A stretch of 32,864 nucleotides of DNA. Source: Haplomitrium mnioides. Taxonomy: Eukaryota > Marchantiophyta > Haplomitriopsida > Calobryales. Made by a program: the position numbers and the translations under genes. The notes below the pieces were generated by a model. That model was not told the origin of the DNA. It was given only the letters and a program-made list of their open reading frames with translations, and made no database searches. Of the stretch, positions 1-9,537 are shown one piece after another. Every line of letters begins with the position of its first letter. The first letter of the stretch is position 1. The DNA is taken from positions 1 to 32,864 of the forward strand of contig JBNGIS010031580.1 of the NCBI GenBank assembly GCA_049999725.1. The letters run 5' to 3'.

Positions 1-262
1 GAATAGATTGTAAAGTGAGAAAAATGTACGAAATAAAGAATAATAGCATAAACATAGTAAAGAAAATAAAAACACCAAGATGAAATACAATGGAATAGAT
101 TATGAGTCGAGAAAAATATACTGAAGAAAGAATAATGACATAAACATAGTAATTAAAATAAAAATACCGAGATGAAATACAATAGAATACATTGGTAAAG
201 TGAGAAAAAATACAATAGAATAGATTGTAAAGTGAGAAAAATGTACTGAAAAAAGAATAATG
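1..262. repeat. AT-rich tandem repeat, 92-bp period
   Basis: Units beginning GAATAGATT or GAATACATT start at 1, 93, 185 and 218. The first two are full 92-bp units. The third is cut to about 33 bp, so the fourth follows early, and the array ends near 262. The shared core is GTGAGAAAAATGTAC followed by AAAGAATAAT and ATAAACATAGTAA. The array may continue to the left of the window. No coding potential. Confidence 0.8.
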
Positions 263-1626
263 GTCAGCAGCTACACTAACTAGCTCAATTTGTCATTTGC
301 CAACTCCAAGAGGACAAAGAGGATACCAACAGTTACAAATGCCAAGCCTGTTGGGCTCACATATCCCAAGAAATTTGTGGGTAGCTCAGATGTTGTGCCT
401 GAGTGATATGAAACTAGACACACGCTTCACACAGGCAAGTCATGCACTCTTTGGAAGCACCTACAAATACTCTCTTTCAAATTTCAAAAAGCAACTCAGA
501 AATTTCCTGATATGTACACATTTGCTCTGATATTATCATAACTTTCTGACTTCTGGAATGTACAAAAAACCTAAAAACAAAGCTGACTTCCAGATGCATT
601 TCCTGTTATCTGGGGACTTAAACAATGTTCAGCAGAGCGCTCTGTTTGTGCTGTGATCACAAGTAGCACCCCAACTTGTGTGTACTCAACGAGTAAACGC
701 TAATGTAGTTCAACTCCACATTCACCTGCTAATGACAGTACTCCACAGACAAGTTCCAGGGCAAGAATGGCCCATACTACATATCTTACCAGTGTACACA
801 GAGCGTTGTCAAACAAGAACCGGCACAATACTGTATCACGAAGCTCATCACTCCATCAAAAGAATGACAAATATATTGAACCTGATACCTCCTTATTATT
901 ATAAGTTTATAATGTACACAGAAGAAGACTGTAACAATAAGATCTGAAGTACTTTTCAGCTACTGTACATAACTTGCAATGTTTTCCCGACAACAAGCTC
1001 GTTGGCAAATGAGCACGCGCTTGCTCTGTACAGAAGAATACAACAATGCAGGAATAATGGGAATTGAATGCCTCCAGGCATTCAAGTACTAATTAGTCAC
1101 ATCTGTGTACAGCTAGTGTACACAAGACGAAGGAGCCCTAGAGGTCTAGGGAGAACCCAAGAATGAGGTTTAGAATTTAGAGCAAAACCGTGTGCGAAGA
1201 ATGTGAAGGTGCAATAGAATAATGGCAGGGACGGAGTTCCTGCAAAAGAATTGGCTTAGTTGGACACACATAAGGATTCCCCTATACTCTAACCTGCAAT
1301 CCGGGAACCACCTTTTCTTTCATTCGTTCCTGGTCTTCCATGAACTACTCTCTAGTGACTGTTCTCTATTTTTCCCACAGAAGATGCTGGATATTTATCT
1401 GGGGTCAATATAGGGATGAGTTGGGTGAGACGTCCACCCATAAGTGCGGGAGTGACCCGTACAAGGACTTCAATTCCTTCTGAGCGAGCAGATCTCGTTT
1501 CAGCATAAATCACAACCCACCAACTCAAACCCATAGCAAGGTAACCAAAGAACCCAAAAAAAAATGTTTGCCAAAAATATGGATACCAAAGGCAACTGCA
1601 CAAGCGCACTTTGGGCTGAGAGGCTG
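263..1626. other. Intergenic DNA and bZIP 3' UTR, no gene seen
   Basis: Only short unrecognised ORFs occur here. The part nearest 1626 should include the 3' UTR of the minus-strand bZIP gene. No canonical minus-strand poly(A) signal stands out. No tRNA, rRNA or transposon ends were recognised. Several TGTACACA-like words recur between 660 and 1120 without clear structure. Confidence 0.5.
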
Positions 1627-4600
1627 CTAGGATGGCGGTTCAGCAATAACGCGGGCTGCCAAACGATACGGCAAACTTTTGCTTCGTGTGAGCTCTTTCC
1701 GCCTACGACGAGCTTCTGCAGCGGCCGCAGCTGCCCCTGAAGGTTTCGTTGCGGGCAGCTGTTGAGTACAATCTGAGTATCTTCTAGATAAAGTTCCAAA
1801 CGAAGGATACCTGGAGTCGACCATCCTGGGAGCATGCAGATTACCGTTTCCAGACATGTGCATGTCACGCCCTCCTGCAGACGAGAACAGGGTCCCTTCT
1901 TCTCTTCTTGGCGTTCGAAAAGCCGGTACCGGAGATATTCCACATTGAGAAGCTGGCGAAGCCAACCCCACAAATTTAGGTTGAAGGGGAAATGAAAGTC
2001 CTTGGTAGCTCCCATCTGCAAACATTTTGCCTTCCGTCTGCATATTGAGGTTTTCCAAATTCCGTCTTGTCAAAGCTTTACCGCTATCTGTTTTCCCCAA
2101 AATAACATTACTAGATGCATCTCCTGAGGGCCCTGCTGCCGGTAGCCGACTTATATGGGAATCGGAAGTTGAAGAAGAAGACGGGGGAAACTTGGGCAAA
2201 ACTGAGGGTAAAAATGGAATGCCTTGGCCGTTGGCTCCCATCCAGTAAGGCGCAATGTTTCCATACGAGGCAGTCGCAGACAAGTCCGGAACTCGAACTA
2301 GCTCACCAAGCTGAACACCTGCATGGCCAGTCTTCGCCAACGATAAAGAAGATAAAGCTGCCCACATGAACTGTCGTGGCACCGCACTGTACACGAATGG
2401 AAACTGAACTGGAGGAGCGCCAGAGGGCTTTTCAGTTAACGACATTTGGGATGAGGAACCATCAATCGCGAGGAGAACCGAGGCCGACACTGGATTTCCT
2501 GGGCAGCCACCCAACTGTACATGCCAAATCTCAATTAGAGACAAACTTTTGGCATACCTCCTGCTGCAATGACTGGTCAGAACTAGTACAAAAGAGTTAA
2601 ATGTGAACAAAGACCCACTGACCAACGAGAAAGAGCGAAGAGATGATACGATTTCTGAATAGCGAAAGTATGGTATGGTACAACTCTAGATCCGTGATAC
2701 AGCATGTATGGACAGAAAGTATATTTTAAACAGGTGTAAAATGCCTGAACGTGGCCTAAACTGGGATGTGCGAACGTGTAGCATCAGACATAACTCTGAA
2801 AAGTTCAGAGAAGTAAACTTCAGAGAGATAAACAAAAAAGAAAGCGCACCTCTTCCTTCAGATGCATATTTGTATCTGACAATTTCTTGTACTGTAGCAA
2901 AAGGAGCTCGATATCCTGGAGCAGCCATTCCCACAATTAGCTACATGTGGAAATACCTTAAATCACTGTCACTGAACCTGAATGAGAGTAGCAACAGAGA
3001 GCGTAAAGTTCAAAAAATCGGAATAGCTTTAGCATTCCCGACCAATCTACCTGCTTCATCATCTCATTCTCTGCGGCAAGGTGTTGAGATTTCTTAGTGA
3101 GCTCCTCACAAAGCACCTTCATTAGACCACCCACACCAGAAAGAATACAACTAAGAAAATTTGTCCAAAAAAACCCGCCACATAGTTCAAGTACATCAAA
3201 GTTGGCAGCAAATCTAGCGGTAGACCCAGAATAGAAGGGTAGAATCGCTCTACTAGACTATCGCCCAACCCCGCATTCCCACAGAAGTAACGTACTCTGA
3301 GCTGTAGGGTCTCAACAAGGGTATGCTGCGCTCATCGGAAACTGCAGCGCAATCACATTTCCGGATAGATTGCAAAGCATGTTCTTAAAAAATATTGGCA
3401 TTCACTGGGATACCTGCTTCCGTCTTATAGTCTGCCTAGCGGACTCTCTATTGGCTTGTACACGACGCTGCCTGCGTGCCTCCTTTTCACTCTGCAGCCA
3501 GGGAACAGATTCTTGAGATGAGAAAAGCCCTCCAAAGCCCAATATAAGAGACATCCATCTGAGAGCACTAGAAGATGACTGTACAAGCCCCAAATGACCG
3601 TGCTTCGTGCGTTGCCAGTCGAAATTAGTCCTACACATTTACCTCGCTCACGGCATGCTTTAGCTTGCTTCCAATGCGCTGCCCTGCTTTTTGAGTAATC
3701 TTGTTCTCCAACTTCAATAGACCAGACTCAAGTTCCTCCTCCTTCGTGAGTTCCTTCGCCTCATTGGCACTAGTCAAAAATTCATCTTTCTTGAACTCAA
3801 GAGCAACTCCGATAGGACAACTAACTGCCAGAGGAGAATCTGCGTCCTCAGTCTTCACTGTAACCAGATGGCTGGCGCAATTAGGTCGAGGCTTCTTCCT
3901 TGCAACCTGTTTCACCGTGGCCTGTTGGGGTTGAGGAATCGCAACGTTGCACATCTTCGCATCCACCTACAAGACGACCATGGGAAAACACAAATTAACA
4001 AACCGTTGACATGTAAGAGCTTGCTTCAACTCAGACTCTAACGAGAAATTCACACAGCATTTCACAAAGCAGCACGTCTTAGGCCTTTACCTTAAGTTGG
4101 CGAAAAATAGACGGCTTCTTGAGAGGGCGGATCGGAACAACCCGCTGAAATGCAGAGCGACCGGAAAAAGTCTCCTCTAGCTTTGGAATGACACTAATAC
4201 ATGCTGCTTTGTCCGCATTGACGGTAGGGAGAGGGGAGCTCGGGCTCTCCGCTCTTGAGTTCGCTTGAGGAGATTCATTGCTAGAATCTGACAGCAGCTT
4301 ATGCTGACCTTTCATATCCGTACATGGCTGTTCCTCACTTCCTGAATCGTCTTCGACTTTGAACGCTGCGGAAGCAGTCTTCGAAGCTATACCACCTGAA
4401 AAGCAACAAGGTGAAAGCTGTGACAGAACTGGATTGTCGAAGCCCATGACGCCCACTGCTCGAATTCGTGAGGATCTCCTCCTTTTCCTGGACCAATGCG
4501 GTACGACCTGATCACGATCGTCAGCTAGATTCATTGGGGAAGGCAATCGCGCGAGACGAAAGAATTCAGTGAGAGCCCTCGCCGCATCCAACTCCGAAGC

Positions 4601-4837
4601 AGTGTCACCTCCATCGTCCTTGCCTACTCTTTTCACAGCTCCTCCGCCCCTTCTTGAGGCTTCTACCTTCACAGATTTACCTGCACCACGCATCTTATTC
4701 CGAGCATTGACAGGCCCAAGAATACTCTTCCGTTTCACATGGCCAGCTGCATCTAGATATCCGCCAGCTGATGAGATAGAAGTGGCTGTTGGTTCAGCAG
4801 CCATGGCCTTTGTCCCACACAGCTCCACACCATCCAT
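1627..4837 (-). CDS. bZIP transcription factor, Ile-variant basic region (Arabidopsis bZIP62-like)
   Basis: Nuclear DNA-binding factor assembled from six GT-AG exons: 4837-4091, 3966-3643, 3491-3414, 3116-3051, 2915-2850 and 2514-1627. All junctions are phase 0 and give about 722 aa. Exons 1-2 (residues 1-357) are Ser/Lys-rich and disordered, with a KRRRSSR-type basic cluster. Exon 3 (358-383) is the basic region with core RRVQANRESARQTIRRKQ. Exons 4 and 5 (22 codons each) supply the zipper; heptad positions read L-L-M-L-L-L. The last exon (428-722) is Ser/Pro-rich and ends in an Ala run followed by EARRRRKELTRSKS. From memory, the family shares both the NRESARQTIRR basic region and this C-terminal motif. 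Ile replaces the usual Arg/Lys of N-x7-R/K. Start choice is uncertain: ATG 4894, 4837 or 4804, the last having the best context (GCCATGG). A 5'-UTR intron may end near 4883. The acceptors at 2916 and 2515 were chosen because only they keep the zipper frame open. Confidence 0.88.
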
Positions 4838-5949
4838 AGACCTGATCACATAAGCTAAGCCGTTGACATCAGCATCTGGACTACAACAAGGCATGCACAA
4901 GACATTTTACAAGTAATACTGCATTGCTACAAGCAAGCTAAGTTCAGTAATATTGGGGGTGATTCTACTTGTCGTTTGCTTTATTCGTACCTGACCATGC
5001 TCAGCATAAATCGATGTTATCTCTTCGAACAGCCAGAGAACCGTTTGAACGATAGCTCTTGTGTTCCACACATCCGACTGGACAACGAACAGAGTCGCAT
5101 TTCACGAAACACATAAACCCCACCTCCCACAGGGCTATAAGACGTACGAAAACGAAAGGGAACAAACAAGCCAAGGAAACACATGAAGACTTCACTGAGG
5201 ATTAGCTTCGTGATTATGTGCAGCGGACACCAGACGAAGATTCAGAACAGAAACGTAAGGGGGGAACACAAAAACTCCAAAAACCAAACCCAGAAGGACC
5301 TAATCCAACTACCCCAAAAGCTCAATCTTGCTCCAGGCTCAGATGTTGACAAATTTCGGCCAGACAAAAAGCAGGGCAAACCATAAACTTAAACAAAAGA
5401 AGACATCCGGAACGAAGCGCTCTCTCGAACTTGCATTCGTCCTTCCACGAGCTACAAGAAGAAAGCACAACAGACATACCCCTTCTCACAACAACACCAC
5501 AAAGCAAACACAGACACAGACAGGCAAGAAATCATTTCACTCCCTCAAATCCTCTCAAAGCAAAAGCTGTCTCGCGGCGCAGCCGCAGCCCCGCACACAC
5601 CACCGTCAAAAACTCCAACAGCCAAACAGAGGTAGATAGGCGAAGGCCAGGCAAAGGCGGCAAGGCAATGCAAAGCAAAGCGAAGCAAGCGGAGGAGAGC
5701 ATTGGAAAGGGAGCAACTTGGCAAGGGGCAGGGCCAATGAAAGGGCGGGAGAGGTAGGGCCCCACTGCTGCTCCTACCTTTGCGAAGGACATCCTATGTA
5801 TCGGACGGTCCACAAACCACACCGCCGGCTTCCCCGCCCTATGTCGCATCTCATTGGTTCCCTACACTCCACCATTCATAGGTCCCAGAAGCATTCCAGC
5901 TTGGCAGCTCTCTTTACTTCGTGAGGCTCCACATCAGACAAAGTAGTCT

Positions 5950-5957
5950 GACGTGGG
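5950..5957 (+). promoter_or_regulatory. ACGT-core element (TGACGTGG)
   Basis: TGACGTGG is a C-box/G-box hybrid of the kind bound by plant bZIP proteins. It lies about 410 bp upstream of the Nudix ATG and 1.1 kb upstream of the bZIP start. Assignment is by motif only. Confidence 0.35.
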
Positions 5958-5962
5958 TCTCT

Positions 5963-5974
5963 GCCAATTGGCAA
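5963..5974. promoter_or_regulatory. CCAAT-containing palindrome TGCCAATTGGCA
   Basis: A perfect 12-bp palindrome carrying a CCAAT word on each strand, in the middle of the divergent promoter region. It could serve both genes. Function is inferred from position and motif only. Confidence 0.35.
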
Positions 5975-6098
5975 GCCCCGTATCTCGATTGCCATTTATT
6001 TACTTAGTGACTTGTCACTTTTCACACTCTACCTTCCGTAATGCCCACGTCTCAAAGATAGCGGGATGACAAAGATAGAGGGAAGCTCTCGAAGCCAC

Positions 6099-6104
6099 CA
6101 CGTG
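6099..6104. promoter_or_regulatory. G-box CACGTG
   Basis: Perfect G-box about 260 bp upstream of the Nudix start codon, inside the context CCACCACGTGCCC. G-boxes bind bZIP and bHLH factors. A third ACGT word (CCCACGTCTC) lies near 6044-6053. Confidence 0.45.
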
Positions 6105-6361
6105 CCCGTACCTAGTCAACGGCTTGGAGTTAACCTCAGTAGCTGCAGCAGCCCCAAGACAACAGATAGGACTCTTGCTAATCGCATCCAGTTTATTAGT
6201 TCCAGACTCGCTAATTTTTTGTTCTGAGGTTTGCTAACTATGAACGATGTGACAGAAACGTGGAAGGATCTGGAGCGTCCGAGGAAAAATCGCTTTTTTA
6301 GTGCCAGAGCCGAAACTTTGCGACTCTTACGCGATGGAGAAGAGGAGGGCGTGAAGGAGGT

Positions 6362-8376
6362 ATGAACAGGGTGGTGGTGCACGCGTTTCACTTTCCGTGG
6401 CTCAAGGTGGATGCGGGCCCTGTGAGGATTGTGCGTTTCTTAACACCCCTTCTTTTGATCCGACCCCAGTTTTGGAGTTCAAGATCATCCTGCACTGTCG
6501 CAGGTATTTTTCCGAGAGTGAACAGAGGTCGTAGGAGGGCAAATAAGATATCCTCTTCCTGTGATCGGGAGCTGAGGAGCGCGGAGGCAGTGACGACGAA
6601 CGCAACTTTGTGTATGATGACGAACATTGTGGACGAGCCGCCTCCTGCTGGATATCGCCCCAATGTCGGTCTGTGTATTGTGAATTATCGAAATGAGGTA
6701 ATGATCGATTTACATATCTCCGTTGTTTCAATGCCTGGTATTTATTTCGTGTTCAGTTCCAGTTCTTCATCCTTGCCATATGGAATTTTTTTCGTTGTTA
6801 AGATGGATGCATCTTTGGAACTGTAACTTTCATCGTGAAGAGGGATATTCATCTTCCGCAATAGCAGCTTGTACAGGTTTGAAACAGAATACGGTGAAAG
6901 CACAATGCAAGGTGTGCTCCTACGAACACTTCTCTCTTCAGTAGTCTACCTCATTTCTCCCCGGGAAGCGCCTTTATATTCTGGAGCAAGCATCAGCAAA
7001 CACCGGATTACACCTTTCATCCATTGTTTAGGAGGAGTATTTCCCGGAAATTAATTAATGGGGAGTTTCGCATTTAATGCATCTCCTTTTGCAGGTTTTT
7101 GTGGCATCTCGTTTGGACATCCCTTCATCTTGGCAGATGCCTCAGGTATGGGATGTGACTCCCTCTGTAACAGTGCATGCTTTGTTTTAGGAACTTTTTT
7201 CTTCGATTTGCATCTTGTTGGCAATGGGGCCCGACTAATGATGTTCTGTACCAATGTTTGGTGTTTAAACAAGGGGGGTGTCGACGAAGGGGAAAACCCT
7301 CGGGCAGCTGCAATTCGTGAGCTCAGGGAAGAGACGGGCATCAGATCTGCGGAACTAATTGGAGAGGTATAGTAAGAGTCGCGGCATGAAAATTTGATGA
7401 ATGACCAGTGTTCAAGTTTCCAAGTTGCGCTATTGACGAGTTAGCGGTGCGCACTGTGGCAATTGATTCGATGATGTATGAGGAATTGCGCATAAATTTG
7501 TAAATATAATGCTCATCATGTCTGTATCAGGGATCGTTTTCTGGGGTATTCTGAGAGTCGTGTACCACAGAACACGAATTACTTGTACAGGCTCTTCCAT
7601 GGTTATTGAGCTTTTTTCCTTTAACAATGCATAGGTTCCCAACTGGTTGGTTTATGATTTCCCTCCGGATGTTAAGGCGAGGACTAGTGAACTATGGGGC
7701 GAGGTGTGGAACGGTCAGGCCCAGAAGTGGTGGGTACGATGTATATATATCTCAACAAAAAAATATTGTATATACAGTGAATTACTCATACAGCCTCACT
7801 ACTGTTTCCCCCTGATCCTCATCTGGAGTGCTCAACACATGCCACAGGTTTTTGTTCCGGTTTACAGGCCAAGAAAGTGAGATCAATCTCAACGGTGATG
7901 GCTCCGAACAAGCTGAATTTGGTGATTGGAAATGGTGTACTCCAGACGATGTCATAAACCAGGTGGACCATCTTCCTATTTTTCACCCCATTCCTTTTTT
8001 CATGTTACAGATTGGTCCAGTTTCTGGTAATTTTTAACATCAACTCTGCATCATTTAAAATAGCTTTTTCGGAAATTTTGTATGCACCATCTTTATGTCT
8101 GGCGATTGATTTTGGGCTCAGTTGTTTCCCTGCTACTTGGGGTGCTTGAATTCGATATTATATGCGAGTTCTCTGGAAATGAATTTGCATAGTCGAGCTG
8201 AGCCCATCTCCTCCTTAACACATCGAGTTCCCTAATGGAATACGGGAAGAATCATTTGCCAATTGAGGGAACTTTGTGCTTGACAAACAATGTAGGTTGT
8301 GGATTTTAAAAAACCTGTGTACGAGCAAGCTTTCAGATCACTGTCAGTCTACGTCAATTCATGGGCGCATTTGTAG
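6362..8376 (+). CDS. Nudix hydrolase, plastid NUDT26/27 type (dinucleoside polyphosphate hydrolase)
   Basis: Six GT-AG exons (6362-6697, 7095-7145, 7274-7366, 7635-7729, 7848-7962, 8296-8376) give 256 aa. The Nudix box spans residues 130-152 and fits G-x5-E-x7-REUxEExGU exactly: it starts [10 protein letters not shown] and ends RELREETGI, with all metal-binding Glu present. It is preceded by RNVGLC-like and [13 protein letters not shown] segments and followed by YDFPPDV, GQAQKWFLFRFTG and EFGDWKW, hallmarks of plant NUDT25/26/27. Those enzymes cleave Ap4A-type dinucleoside polyphosphates, and the plastid members also hydrolyse ppGpp. The first 85 residues are rich in Arg/Ser and poor in acidic residues, as in an organellar targeting peptide, so plastid location is likely. 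An in-frame TAG near 6300 makes ATG 6362 the first start. The donor at 7730 (AAGTG|GTGGGT) restores KWFLF; the next GT does not. Confidence 0.94.
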
Positions 8377-9537
8377 CACCAGCCTCAAGTAGGTGTTTTC
8401 ACTTGGCTAAATTCTTTGCATTTAGTTGACGCTGTACATTTGCCATTTACATCTGTGATTGGTGTGTACCATAATATTTGAATTTAATTATGGTATGTGC
8501 ACAGACTTGCAAAGCGAGGCGAGTTTAGTTTATATAGCATGTTGGTACCCAATTGCCTGTTGAATTTCCATTGATGCGTTGTCTGTAATAGACGACCGTC
8601 GTCGTAAGAAGGTGTATTGCGACGTTGTCTGGTAGGAAAGTAAACATTAGGAACAGTGAGAAGACAAGATATGATGGATGGTACTCACATGTTGAAGAAA
8701 TTACCCGTTTACTTTACGGCGAAACGCAGACGTAAGCCTAGTTCACGGGGATGTTCACGTACACGTAGGAAGCATTTTTTTTAGTAAAAGAGACGAACGT
8801 TTCGACATAGTTGTCCTTCCCGTTTTATGGGAAGTTACTTTTGTACCTTCCCGTCCCATTTCATTGGCATTGTCGCGGCTCATTTCTTTTTACGTCAAAT
8901 GCAACAGGAGAGAAAAGACGGAATCTACCAAATGTTGTGAACAAACGGGGAGGAAAATTTACGCATTGTCCACGTGTGCAAAGTACACGTACGGATGTAA
9001 ACGATAATGAATATATCTTTCGCACGTTGCTGATACAGATACTTGCATTTTCCAAACTTTCAAGTCCTTGCATTTTACTTCACTGTAGGCCAGAAAGAGA
9101 ATCAATAATCTAAAAAGCCACCAACCCCATAGCCAAAGAGCTTCCTCCAAAACTAACTAACCTCCCTCCGTCCTTTCTGTGCATCCCCTCCTTCACTGAA
9201 CTTAAAATTCTATATGGGGTTCTTCCCAAACATCAATCCGAGTATGCTAAAGGGATGCATATAGAGCTCCCTTGAGTTCTACTGAAAATATTGTAGGTTT
9301 AGAGTGGGCTGGGTCGAAGATAAAAATTCTTCTCTGGAAAAAGTGTTCTCAGAGAACAGTCTCTGTCCCTTTTCCTGGCTCCAAATCCCATCAACACTGT
9401 TATGACAGTCCAAATATTTTAATCATGGATTATGTCAGTACTCACACGGTGCATCATGTGGAATTCGAACATTTTTTGCATACAGGAGACAACTTCTGCA
9501 AGATCTACATCAACCTGAAAGCAGATAAATGTCAACA
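8377..9537. other. Convergent intergenic region, no gene seen
   Basis: Lies between the stop of the Nudix gene and the stop of the minus-strand SECRET AGENT gene, so it holds both 3' UTRs. Short ORFs have no recognisable motifs. No transposon ends or RNA genes were seen. Confidence 0.5.

Larger units (their letters stand above)
4838..6361. other. Divergent intergenic region between bZIP and Nudix genes
   Basis: About 1.5 kb lies between two genes transcribed away from each other, so both promoters and 5' UTRs should be here. The minus strand near 4883 has a good splice acceptor (TTGTTGTAG), suggesting a 5'-UTR intron of the bZIP gene. The stretch 5250-5750 is A/G-rich on the plus strand and low in complexity. 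ORFs in it are not convincing. ACGT-core motifs cluster at 5950-6104. Confidence 0.55.

Noticed and set aside
2686-2934. Frame reading MGMAAPGYRAP as part of the bZIP protein
   Set aside because: It does not continue the zipper. Using the acceptor CTCCAG at 2917-2916 gives exactly 22 codons with correct Leu heptads.
5001-5849. Short minus-strand frames upstream of the bZIP start as extra coding exons
   Set aside because: No recognised motif; the region is low-complexity and more likely 5' UTR, a 5'-UTR intron and promoter.
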